From Candidatus Omnitrophica bacterium UBA5776 (GTDB taxonomy: Bacteria; Omnitrophota; Gorgyraeia; Gygaellales; Profunditerraquicolaceae): 27,896 nt of DNA. The notes beneath the pieces were generated by a model, which did not search any database, was not told where the DNA came from, and saw only the letters and a program-made list of their open reading frames with translations. The stretch is from NCBI GenBank assembly GCA_002418595.1, contig DIEK01000062.1:23009-50904 (forward strand), read 5' to 3'. Positions 1-7,808 of the stretch are shown here, in pieces; the first letter of the stretch is position 1, and every line of letters starts with the position of its first letter. The translations under genes and the position numbers were made by a program.

Positions 1-156
1 GACGGCTTTCCTTCTGTCCACGGGAGAGCATAAAAAAGAGGCCCTTCCTCCTCCGACGCTGTCGGAATGCAATTTCCCGTAGAACTCTCCGACGCGTTCT
101 TTATTAATGCGCTCAACAAGTCGGTCGTCCCAATTTGTGGGTATTGAGAACTTCAT
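1..156 (-). CDS. U32-like peptidase/lyase family protein, N-terminal fragment
   Basis: Only the first 52 codons are inside the window; the rest lies beyond base 1. The start ATG (154-156) has a good ribosome binding site, GGCGGAG, seven bases upstream (164-170). The peptide begins MKFSIPTNWD and carries YGKL near residue 27 and VGGGR near residue 34. From memory this is the N-terminal pattern of a branch of the U32 'collagenase-like' family, whose characterised relatives (UbiU/UbiV, RlhA) are Fe-S proteins acting in hydroxylation chemistry rather than proteolysis. No catalytic region is visible, so function cannot be assigned. It lies about 100 bases after the secreted protein gene on the same strand and is probably the next gene of the radical SAM operon, although a hairpin lies between them. 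Confidence 0.6.
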   Translation of the reverse strand, partial: MKFSIPTNWDDRLVERINKERVGEFYGKLHSDSVGGGRASFLCSPVDRRKAV

Positions 157-196
157 AATCGGTCTCCGCCTTTTAAAACGATCCTCACGCCTGAAC

Positions 197-250
197 GGTA
201 TTCCTCCCCGGGCGTTTTATTCATACCCCGGGGAAGTCAGAAGAAATACC
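197..250. repeat. Nested inverted repeat in the gap between two genes
   Basis: An inner perfect inverted repeat, TCCCCGGG (205-212) and CCCGGGGA (227-234), has a 14-base loop. It is enclosed by an outer pair, GGTATT (197-202) and AATACC (245-250). It sits just after the stop codon of the secreted-protein gene. No T-run follows on the minus strand, so it is not a classical intrinsic terminator; it could be an RNA-processing or pausing stem. Confidence 0.4.
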
Positions 251-258
251 CTCCACGC

Positions 259-1038
259 TTATTTCAAGAATTTAAAATTATTGACCGCAGATAAAACTTC
301 TTCTCTCTCTTTCTCGAGCCTTTCATCGTTGTGAAGAATAGACTCCAGGATTACGACCACGCCGTTCTTGATGAACATAAACGCTTCGTTTCTAGCCCCT
401 TTCAATAACTCTCGTGCTCCGGGAGAGGAAACCCGGGATTTCAACGCGGAACTGCCGGGCGAAGAATGAACTGCCGGAAAATCAAGAACCCATTGTTTCG
501 CAGGCATACCGTTCATCACACAATCCCTTGGAGGGACCGATAGAATGACAACTTCCCCTGTCTCCTTGCGGCTGCCGGCAATGTTTTCTACCATGCTCAA
601 GATCTTTTCCGGTTGATTTCTCGATATATGCATCACTATATAGGGAATTGTGTCGTCCGATTTACGCTTGACATATATTCTGACGCCTTTAACTTCTTCC
701 GACACCGGGCGCTGAAAAACATCCCATCCTTTCGGCCAAATAATGCTCACTCCATATTCATTGTTAACATATCCACCCGGCAGGCTATTGCCTTCGGTAG
801 TCTGCGCCCTCCCGCTCCCTGAACCGGGAGAAGAATCCTCCCCCACCTCTTTTATCTCACTATAAAAATACGGGATGGAAACGCCGTGTGTTTTAACCTT
901 AATATAAGAACCCGTCTTCTCGAGGATCTCCCCCTTGATTACCGAACCGTCTTTCAGCGTAATCGTAGCCGCTGCGCAAGAAGAAGAAAAACACAGCACA
1001 AGAACCGCCGTTATCATGTTCTTTTTAATCGCGCTCAT
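259..1038 (-). CDS. Secreted protein with SH3-like and PsbP/DcrB-like regions
   Basis: The predicted product has 259 residues. Residues 1-24 form a Sec signal peptide (two Lys, then a hydrophobic stretch ending in AAA), so the protein should be exported. Residues 25-65 read like a small beta-barrel module (TLKDGSVIKGEI, then alternating charged and hydrophobic residues), a pattern common in exported proteins of unknown function. Residues about 90-255 begin YVNNEYGVSIIWPKGW, which resembles the opening of PsbP/DcrB/DUF1795-type domains, and end VNNFKFLK as such domains often do. No catalytic residues can be named. The ATG has GAGG eight bases upstream. It lies 52 bases after the last radical SAM gene on the same strand, so it is probably the distal part of that operon. 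Function unknown. Confidence 0.75.
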   Translation of the reverse strand: MSAIKKNMITAVLVLCFSSSCAAATITLKDGSVIKGEILEKTGSYIKVKTHGVSIPYFYSEIKEVGEDSSPGSGSGRAQTTEGNSLPGGYVNNEYGVSIIWPKGWDVFQRPVSEEVKGVRIYVKRKSDDTIPYIVMHISRNQPEKILSMVENIAGSRKETGEVVILSVPPRDCVMNGMPAKQWVLDFPAVHSSPGSSALKSRVSSPGARELLKGARNEAFMFIKNGVVVILESILHNDERLEKEREEVLSAVNNFKFLK

Positions 1039-1090
1039 TGTAATACCTCTTTCGCAATTTTTACCCCGGCCGTCAACGGCTGATAGAAAA

Positions 1091-2539
1091 TCACTCCTGT
1101 AGCTTGCTTTTTATGCCGGCAGGGGTCCGGTTTACGTTTATGGCTTTTCTTCCGTGCCTTTTCAAAAAGAACTCATACAAATAAACCGGGAAGGCCCTAA
1201 AATCGATTATTTTGCACACATTAAACAGATGCCGGCTATAGAACGAAAAATAAGCCGATTTCTGAAAGTCCTCCAGTTCTTGGCGGGAAATAGTATCCAA
1301 TTCAAGCGCTCTCCCGAACTGAGTTCCGTATTCCCTCCAATCCGAACTCAAAAGCCGTAATCCCCCCGTTCCTTCCGCCGCCATATCGGATATCTCGGTG
1401 CCGGGAAAAGGGGTAAGAATCGAGAACGACGCGAAATCGGCCTTTAGCTTTAAGGCGAACCTGATGGTGCGGCCTATACTCCGCCTGGTCTCGAACGGAT
1501 GCCCTATCAGGAAATTCGTGTACACGCGTATCCTATTTTCTTTGGTGCGGGCTACCGCGGCTTCCGCCTGTTCAAGCGTAATATCCTTACGTATCGCGTC
1601 CAGAATATCCTGGGACCCGGATTCGATACCGTAATTGATAAGTGTACACCCCGCCTTACGCATCAAAGCGAGAAGTTCTCCATCAACGGCATCAACCCGG
1701 GTTTCGCACACCCATTCGACCTTTTTATTAAGCTCCCTCTTTAAAAACTCCTCGCACAATCGTATCGCCCTTTTCCTGTCGATCGTAAACGTTTCATCCT
1801 GGAAAAAGATCACGTTGGCGCCGAATAAAGAAATATCCCGCTCTATTTCGTCCGCGACATTACCGACGGAACGGAATCTAACATTTTTGCCGAGAAGACT
1901 AAAACAAAACCGGCATTTGTAAGAACATCCCCGTGACGACAATACAGGAAGTGTTCTTTTTCGCCCGAAAAGAGAATTTAAAGAACGATAGGACTCCAGA
2001 GAAAATAACTCATGCGCCGGAAAAGCGATCGTATCCAGATCTTCGACCGGCTGCCTGCTCCCGGTTACAATTATTTCACCGCCGCGCCTGTAGGCGATCC
2101 CGGGGATGGAGTTGTCCGCTCCGGCAAACCGGGCGATGTTCACAACGGCCTCTTCTCCTTCCCCGATCACCGCCGCGTCAAACGCCGGGAACTCTTTCAA
2201 TGTCCTTTCCGGAACTGCCGAAACATGAGCTCCCCCCGCAACGGTCAGTATACGCGGATCGACTTTCTTGGCTATCTCCGCGACCCTGCCGGCTTCGTAA
2301 ATCTGCGAAGTAAAACTCGTAACGCCCACAATATCCGGAGAAAAACCCCGGATCATTGCCTCCAGCTTGCTAAAGGTAACCTTCTCGGCCGGAGCATCGC
2401 ATACCCGGACGGTGAACCCGGCCCTTTTAAGGCCCGCGGCTATATATCCGACCCCCAAATGAGGGAAGGCCGGAGAATGGCTGATGCGCCAGTTTACATT
2501 TTCCCCCGGTGGAGGCACGCATAGAAATATTTTACGCAT
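1091..2539 (-). CDS. B12-binding-type radical SAM protein (paralog 1)
   Basis: The product has 482 residues. Residues 1-150 form a Rossmann-like cobalamin-binding-type domain (FLCVPPP at the first strand, HLGVGYIAAGLKRAG, then AGGAHVSAVP and GEGEE). The radical SAM core follows, with the [4Fe-4S] cysteines in CSYKCRFC at 205, 209 and 212. Further core signatures are FFQDETFT near 246, YGIESGSQDIL near 308, and TPFPGTE, typical of the BchE/HpnP-like class B group. The usual DxHxxG cobalamin motif is absent. ATG 2539 is preferred over an in-frame TTG at 2554 because it gives the normal start of the family; it overlaps the end of the upstream paralog by 46 bases. It is the closest relative of the next gene, with nearly the same length and many identical motifs. 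Substrate unknown; reactions in this family include methylation, ring formation and rearrangement. Confidence 0.88.
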   Translation of the reverse strand: MRKIFLCVPPPGENVNWRISHSPAFPHLGVGYIAAGLKRAGFTVRVCDAPAEKVTFSKLEAMIRGFSPDIVGVTSFTSQIYEAGRVAEIAKKVDPRILTVAGGAHVSAVPERTLKEFPAFDAAVIGEGEEAVVNIARFAGADNSIPGIAYRRGGEIIVTGSRQPVEDLDTIAFPAHELFSLESYRSLNSLFGRKRTLPVLSSRGCSYKCRFCFSLLGKNVRFRSVGNVADEIERDISLFGANVIFFQDETFTIDRKRAIRLCEEFLKRELNKKVEWVCETRVDAVDGELLALMRKAGCTLINYGIESGSQDILDAIRKDITLEQAEAAVARTKENRIRVYTNFLIGHPFETRRSIGRTIRFALKLKADFASFSILTPFPGTEISDMAAEGTGGLRLLSSDWREYGTQFGRALELDTISRQELEDFQKSAYFSFYSRHLFNVCKIIDFRAFPVYLYEFFLKRHGRKAINVNRTPAGIKSKLQE

Positions 2540-3957
2540 AATTTTACCACGCAAATGAAACGTTTTAAATAATATGCTGCCGCATAGACCAGGGCAGCCT
2601 TACCGTTCACCAGCTTGAAAGCCCGTAAAATATGAGTGGGCCGCATATAAAACCTGAAATATGCGCTCCTCTGAAACCTCTCCAGCTTTTTCAACGGGAT
2701 ATTTTCCAGTTCCAGGGCGGTCCCGAATTGAATACTGTAATCTCTCCAGTCTTCGCTGAGCAGACGCAGGTTCCCTTCTCCCCTGCGCGCCATTTCTAAT
2801 GTTTTTGTCCCCGGAAACGGCGTGAGAATGGTAAAAGAGGCGAAATCGGGATTCAACGTAAAAGCCAGCTTTATGGTCTGCGCAATGGTCTCGGGGGTGT
2901 CATACGGGTTGCCGATAATGAAATTGGTGAAAGTCCTGATATCCGCTTCTTTCGTGTATGCGACGGCTTGATGGATCTGTTCCAAAGTAATTTTTTTATG
3001 GCTTCTGTCCAGGATATCCTGGCTGCCGGACTCAATCCCGTAGTTAATAAGACTGCACCCGGCCTGTTTCATCTTCGTAAGGAGGTACCTGTCGACCGCA
3101 TCCACCCTGGTCTCACATATCCAATCCGCTTTATGAATAAGACCCTGCGCGAGAAATCTGTCGCAGAAACGCAGCGTCCGCGCTCTATCAAGAGTAAATG
3201 TCTCATCTTGAAAAAAGAACTGGCGCGTATCAAAAAAATCTATATCTCTGCGCATCTCCTGGATTACATTCTCCACGGAACGCGCGCGCACCGATGACCC
3301 CTGCAGACGGAAACAAAAACTGCACTCATAGGGACATCCGCGGCCGGACATGATGGGGAATATCCTGCTCTGGCCGAATAACGAGTTGCCGGCGGTATAC
3401 TTTTGCAGCGGATAAAGGTCGAACGCCGGAAAGGGCAGCGAATCCAGGTCCCGGATAAATTGCCTGGGAGCGTTTTTCCTGATCTCTCCTCTATCTCTCC
3501 ATGCAGTTCCGTTCACGCTCCCGAAGTCATTTTCTCCGGCGGCGATACGGGCGGCGATCTCGCAGACAGTCTCTTCACCTTCCCCGTAAACCGCGACATC
3601 AAAAGCTGAAAACTGGCGGAGCGTCCCCTCCGGCAAAGCCGAAGCGTGAGCCCCGCCTATCACGGTAATAATACCGGGATCAACTTCTTTGGCGATGCCG
3701 GCAACGGCATGGGCCTGAAATATCTGGGCCGTAAAGGAAGTAATCCCTACCATACGCGGAGCGAAATTGCTGAGCCTGCGCGCGAACTCCTGCAGGGAAA
3801 GCCTCTCAGCAGGGATATCGCACACCTCGACATCGAACCTCCTGCTCCGCAAAGAAGCGGCAATATATGCCGTCCCTAAATGCATAATGAGTTTAGCGTG
3901 TTTTATCTCACGGCGCACGTCAAAACTTACAGGAGGGATTACCAGTAGTATCTTCAT
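2494..3957 (-). CDS. B12-binding-type radical SAM protein (paralog 2)
   Basis: The product has 487 residues and the same architecture as its neighbour. An N-terminal cobalamin-binding-type domain (MKILLVIPPV, LGTAYIAASL, GGAHASALPEG, GEGEET) is followed by a radical SAM core with CPYECSFC (Cys 208, 212, 215), FFQDETFT, YGIESGSQDILD and LTPFPGTK. The C-terminal part contains FYMRP, a motif seen in this group, then a hydrophobic tail of about 40 residues that may touch the membrane. The ATG overlaps the stop of the upstream gene as ATGA (3954-3957), with GGAAGAGG just before it, so translation is probably coupled. Because it aligns so well with paralog 1, the two likely arose by tandem duplication and may act in successive steps or on related positions of one substrate. 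Substrate unknown. Confidence 0.88.
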   Translation of the reverse strand: MKILLVIPPVSFDVRREIKHAKLIMHLGTAYIAASLRSRRFDVEVCDIPAERLSLQEFARRLSNFAPRMVGITSFTAQIFQAHAVAGIAKEVDPGIITVIGGAHASALPEGTLRQFSAFDVAVYGEGEETVCEIAARIAAGENDFGSVNGTAWRDRGEIRKNAPRQFIRDLDSLPFPAFDLYPLQKYTAGNSLFGQSRIFPIMSGRGCPYECSFCFRLQGSSVRARSVENVIQEMRRDIDFFDTRQFFFQDETFTLDRARTLRFCDRFLAQGLIHKADWICETRVDAVDRYLLTKMKQAGCSLINYGIESGSQDILDRSHKKITLEQIHQAVAYTKEADIRTFTNFIIGNPYDTPETIAQTIKLAFTLNPDFASFTILTPFPGTKTLEMARRGEGNLRLLSEDWRDYSIQFGTALELENIPLKKLERFQRSAYFRFYMRPTHILRAFKLVNGKAALVYAAAYYLKRFICVVKLCVKYFYACLHRGKM

Positions 3958-5429
3958 GCCTCTTCCTTATAAAAACGGTCCAAACCTGCGGTAAACGCGG
4001 CCATCCCTTCCAGGTTCTTGCGGATATCCTGCACACTCCTGATTTTCAGCAAACGGCCCAGGATATATCCGGCCCTCAAATAAAAATCCCTGTAGGCCTT
4101 TTTCACCAGACCTCGTAATTCGGTCTTTTCCGCCTTTCCCAGGACAATTATAGGATCAAGAAAAAGAGAAGTCCCTTGCTGGAATACTTCGAAATCGGCG
4201 GGACGGGAAAAGGAAATTCTCCCTTCTGCGGAGAGAGAACTAAAGACCTCGCTCCCGGGCAAGGGAAAAAAAACGCTGAATTCGGCGTAATCAAGTTTTA
4301 ACTTTCTGGCGAACGCGATCGTCTTCTGAATATCTTCCCGCGTTTCGTTGAAATAATTCAGCATAAACTGACCCCTGACCTCCAGGCCGGCCGCCCTGGT
4401 CCGGGCGACAACCGCACTGATCCTGTCCACATCTATTTTCTTATGCATAAGGTCAAGGAGCCTTTGAACGCCGGACTCTATGCCGTAATAGACCTGAAAA
4501 CAACCGGCCCCCTTCATATCCCTGAGCATGTCGTCATCCACCTCATTGATCCCGGCGTAGCAAAGCCATGTAACCTTCAGGTTTTCTTTCCTCATCCGGG
4601 CACAGAAATCATAAACCCTTCTTTTGTCGGCGGTAAATGTTTCATCCATGAACATGACGCATCTGACTCCGTGTTTTTTCTTCAGATATCCGATCTCGCT
4701 CACAACGCTTGACGCGCCGCGCGCCCGATACTTGTGTCCGAAGACCGCCTGAGAACAAAAACGGCAGAATTGCGGACACCCTCTACTTGTCACGATGGAG
4801 GTAACCGGAAGCCTGTCATAACAATGTCCGGCATAGTAATATTCGTGCAGAGGAGGCAAAAGATGCCGCGCGGGAAACGGCAGTTCGTCAAGATCCGCGA
4901 TGACTTCCCCGGGCCGGCTCTTAATCGCCTCTCCCTCCCCGCGGGAAGCTACCCCGGGGATATCGGAGAAAGGAGCGTGATCCAACGCTCTCCGGATAAG
5001 TTCCAAAGACGCGTATTCACCCTCTCCGCATACTACGGCATCTATATCACGGCTTATCCGAAGCAGACTTTCCGGCAGGGCCGAAGGATGCGGTCCCCCG
5101 GCGAAAACCGGGGAAGAGGGACACATAGACTTCACGTCGGCCGCTATCTCCAGGACATTCAGGACAGCGGGAGTAGTGCAGGTGATGCCTACGGCAGCCG
5201 GACGCATATCACTAAGGGCATCACGCAATAAAGGCCTCCACGGTATCCCTTTCTGCTGCGCGAAATTCAAATCCAGGATCCTCACGCGGATCCCTTCCCT
5301 CTCCAGCACAGCGGCTATCCCCGTCACTCCCTGAGGCGGCATGCAGGTGGTGACCCGCAAAGACCTTTTGGAGGACAAGGGAGGAAATATCAACAGAACA
5401 GATGCGCTTTTACTCTCAATTGTTCTCAT
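3954..5429 (-). CDS. B12-binding-type radical SAM protein (paralog 3)
   Basis: The product has 491 residues from ATG 5429; an adjacent ATG at 5432 would add one Met. The better spacing from AGGCGG favours 5429. Residues about 10-150 form the cobalamin-binding-type domain (VLLIFPPLSS, GVTGIAAVLEREG, GGPHPSALPE, GEGEYA). The radical SAM cysteines are in CPQFCRFC (218, 222, 225), followed by FMDETFTAD, YGIESGVQRLLD and FFPLPGSE. The C-terminal FYLRAGYI is shared with the other members of this operon. No DxHxxG motif is present; the corresponding stretch reads ILDLNFAQ. The start overlaps the end of the glycosyltransferase gene by 14 bases. It is more divergent from paralogs 1 and 2 than they are from each other, so a different reaction or position on the substrate is likely. 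Confidence 0.87.
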   Translation of the reverse strand: MRTIESKSASVLLIFPPLSSKRSLRVTTCMPPQGVTGIAAVLEREGIRVRILDLNFAQQKGIPWRPLLRDALSDMRPAAVGITCTTPAVLNVLEIAADVKSMCPSSPVFAGGPHPSALPESLLRISRDIDAVVCGEGEYASLELIRRALDHAPFSDIPGVASRGEGEAIKSRPGEVIADLDELPFPARHLLPPLHEYYYAGHCYDRLPVTSIVTSRGCPQFCRFCSQAVFGHKYRARGASSVVSEIGYLKKKHGVRCVMFMDETFTADKRRVYDFCARMRKENLKVTWLCYAGINEVDDDMLRDMKGAGCFQVYYGIESGVQRLLDLMHKKIDVDRISAVVARTRAAGLEVRGQFMLNYFNETREDIQKTIAFARKLKLDYAEFSVFFPLPGSEVFSSLSAEGRISFSRPADFEVFQQGTSLFLDPIIVLGKAEKTELRGLVKKAYRDFYLRAGYILGRLLKIRSVQDIRKNLEGMAAFTAGLDRFYKEEA

Positions 5430-7023
5430 CATTCCGCCTGAAAAGAAGAAGTCTTACTCCGGAAAATGCTGCCTCCCGCTCCCGCTTATAATATTTCAGT
5501 AATTCTCCGGTCAATGCGCCGGACCAGGACGCCGTATCTACGGTATCCCACGATGATATAATCAACCATAAGCGTTCATAACGGCGTTTGAATTGCCCGT
5601 CCAGCAAACCGGGAGCCGCGCATTCATGCACAAACAATCCGCGTCCGCCCGGTTCATCGATTATTAACCGCGGTATCTCCCTCCGGCCAAAGAGCCATTC
5701 GACCAAAAGAGGAGCCGTATCCCGTACCAGGAACGTTTTCTTCGGAAAATCGAACCGCTTGTAATAATAATGTATCGGTAAAACCGCGGTTTCAGTCGCG
5801 TGAACAAACACCTCTCCGGGACGCCCCGCCGCCATTATGAAATCCGCCGCCCCCTTGAAATCTTTCCGCAGGTTTACTCCGGGACGTTCCGAAGGCGGCA
5901 ATACGGTATTATTAGAATAATACAATACCAGCGAGACGGCGCTTATCGATACGATACAGGACAAGATCGCCGCTCTCCATCTCGGCCCGGCCGCTGCTAC
6001 CGCATAAGCTGCCGGAATATAGAGGAACATCGAGCTGAAAAGCACATATCGGTCGGCATAGAGAACTACACGGCGGGAACAAAGTAATAAAATGGACATC
6101 GGGAGAAAAAGGAAAAGCAACAATAAAAGAAACTTTCTTCGGTCAATACCGAATATCCTGAATAGGGAAAAACCGGCCAGCGACAGCATAAGACCGGAAC
6201 CCGCCGTCCTCAGCCAGCCGGACGAATAATAGCCGGTGGAGAAATTCTGAAGCGTAGAAATAAGATTTCTAAAAGAGACGCTGGATAGAAAAAAGGAAAC
6301 CTGTCCGGTGCCGCTGGTATAATCGAGCATAAATCCATACTGTTTTACCATAACATATATCCAGGGCAGCAACAACACCGACTGCAGAACGAAAAGGGCA
6401 GTTAAAGGCAGAATCTTTGCTTTAAGATTCTCATGATAAATCCCCAGGCATATGACCTGTGTAATAGGCAGGAAGACCGCGGTATGGTTGCTATATACGG
6501 CGACAATGTTACAGATCAACACACCCGCGTAATCCCTGAAACGCGGGGAAGTAATGAGCCCGGAGAAAAAGTACATAGATACAACCGAGAAGAAAAAACT
6601 CGCTGCATATACCGTCAACTCCTGTGAATAATGCACCTGTATCGGAGAAACGGCGAGAATGAACGCCGCCGTCAACGCTGTTTTCTCTCCGAGAAGGCGG
6701 CGGGAAAAAAAGAACAGGGCGGGTATGGATAAAACCCCGAAGAGGACGGAAGAAAGACGCAGGACAGTTTCGTTTTCCCCCAGCTCCTTCCATAAAGAAA
6801 CAAAAATATTATACAAATAGAACGGCCGGTAAGTGGGTAATGAAATACTCAACGGGAAAGATTCAGGAACATGAATCTCCATCAAAGAAGCCGTCTCGTC
6901 AAACTGGAGGCAATAGGTGCCTAGGAATAAGACTCGCAAGACCAAACCGCACAGGATTACCGCTATAAGCGCGGTTTGAGTGGAACATCCGGAAGATCCC
7001 GTCCTTTTAGAAGAAAGAAACAT
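5416..7023 (-). CDS. GT39-like multi-pass membrane glycosyltransferase
   Basis: The product has 535 residues from ATG 7023, preceded by GGTAGGG nine bases upstream. Longer in-frame starts exist back to 7068 but would overlap the upstream gene. The N-terminal 400 residues contain many hydrophobic helices. After the first one comes the FDE motif (Asp42-Glu43), the acidic pair that in PMT/ArnT-type (GT39/GT83) enzymes lies in the first extracytoplasmic loop and acts in catalysis. SPIQVHYSQELTVYAA near 140 is also typical of this fold. About 150 C-terminal residues form a soluble extracytoplasmic domain. Such enzymes take sugar from a polyprenyl-phosphate carrier and transfer it to a lipid, protein or glycan outside the membrane. 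Its position inside a radical SAM operon suggests that it decorates the product of those enzymes. Donor and acceptor cannot be read from the sequence. Confidence 0.82.
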   Translation of the reverse strand: MFLSSKRTGSSGCSTQTALIAVILCGLVLRVLFLGTYCLQFDETASLMEIHVPESFPLSISLPTYRPFYLYNIFVSLWKELGENETVLRLSSVLFGVLSIPALFFFSRRLLGEKTALTAAFILAVSPIQVHYSQELTVYAASFFFSVVSMYFFSGLITSPRFRDYAGVLICNIVAVYSNHTAVFLPITQVICLGIYHENLKAKILPLTALFVLQSVLLLPWIYVMVKQYGFMLDYTSGTGQVSFFLSSVSFRNLISTLQNFSTGYYSSGWLRTAGSGLMLSLAGFSLFRIFGIDRRKFLLLLLFLFLPMSILLLCSRRVVLYADRYVLFSSMFLYIPAAYAVAAAGPRWRAAILSCIVSISAVSLVLYYSNNTVLPPSERPGVNLRKDFKGAADFIMAAGRPGEVFVHATETAVLPIHYYYKRFDFPKKTFLVRDTAPLLVEWLFGRREIPRLIIDEPGGRGLFVHECAAPGLLDGQFKRRYERLWLIISSWDTVDTASWSGALTGELLKYYKREREAAFSGVRLLLFRRNDENN

Positions 7024-7045
7024 ATTCACAGCCCTACCGTTCTCT

Positions 7046-7795
7046 TTAACTGAAGATACTTGCATCAAAAATAACCGAGCGTCCGCGATTCAGCAATGCG
7101 CCCAAAGGGCACCTTTCTTCACACGGCACAACCTCGATCCCCATCACTCCCCTTTCCCAGGAATACTCCCAGTCTTCTTCCGAAACCAGCAAAAAAGGAA
7201 ACCCGTGCTTTAATGGCAGCAGGGCGTTATTCGCTTTATATGCGAGTATAATCGACTTATCGTATACATACCAAAGGGGGAATACCACCGAATGCCCGTC
7301 CTTCCCGTGAAATCTCACCGCTGCCGCCCGGATATCCACACCCGTTTCCTCGAGGAGGTCTTTAACCAATACCCCCTCCCATCTGATTTTAAGCCACCCT
7401 CCTGTCTGGAAGAGGTAAGTGATATCCTTGATATAATTTTGATCTCGCTTTACGATATTTTCGAATCTATAATAACGCTCCGTATCAACCAATCCGTAAA
7501 CCCGAACGGTGGAACAAACAATATCGGAATAACGCTCCGCCCCGGAGAAATTCTTCCGCATTTGCCTTTTGGGGGAAAGCAGCGCGCTTTCAAACCTTAT
7601 CACTACAGACTGCAGAATAACGGGATGCTCCGCATCGGTATGAAACTCCTGCCCGGAATACCCGTCGAATTGATATGGAGGACTCGCCGAAGTGACGGCG
7701 TCGGGTAAAGCATCCCCGGATTTGCGGAGCACGAAAAAAAGCAGCAAGAGGAGAAAACCGACGGCTGCTGTAATATATAAGATCCGGTTCGACAA
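7046..7795 (-). CDS. Membrane-anchored molybdopterin-oxidoreductase-like protein lacking the cofactor cysteine
   Basis: The product has 249 residues from a TTG start at 7795, chosen because a perfect AAGGAGG lies six bases upstream (7802-7808) and this start avoids overlap with the upstream gene; a longer frame reaches back to 7867. Residues 5-23 are a single hydrophobic helix, so the rest is probably anchored outside the membrane. Residues about 95-225 resemble the sulfite-oxidase/YedY-type Moco fold: VRVYGLVD, then GGWLKIRWEGVLVKDLLEE, DGHSVVFPL, ILAYKANNALLPLKHGFPF and GVMGIEVV. In Moco enzymes a Cys precedes the conserved Trp by four residues; here that position is Gln130 (FQTGGW). Two later cysteines (225, 229) are not at that site. 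The protein may have lost the cofactor and kept the fold for binding. It lies between two radical SAM blocks, before the glycosyltransferase. Confidence 0.6.
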   Translation of the reverse strand: MSNRILYITAAVGFLLLLLFFVLRKSGDALPDAVTSASPPYQFDGYSGQEFHTDAEHPVILQSVVIRFESALLSPKRQMRKNFSGAERYSDIVCSTVRVYGLVDTERYYRFENIVKRDQNYIKDITYLFQTGGWLKIRWEGVLVKDLLEETGVDIRAAAVRFHGKDGHSVVFPLWYVYDKSIILAYKANNALLPLKHGFPFLLVSEEDWEYSWERGVMGIEVVPCEERCPLGALLNRGRSVIFDASIFS

Positions 7796-7801
7796 AGGTC
7801 G

Positions 7802-7808
7802 CCTCCTT
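7802..7808 (-). promoter_or_regulatory. Shine-Dalgarno site that sets a TTG start
   Basis: AAGGAGG on the minus strand, six bases before TTG 7793-7795. It overlaps the stop codon of the upstream radical SAM gene (7807-7809), which suggests translational coupling and decides the start of the Moco-like protein. Confidence 0.7.

Noticed and set aside
2012..2524. Open frame of 170 codons on the plus strand
   Set aside because: It is antisense to the radical SAM gene there, with no domain signature or ribosome binding site.
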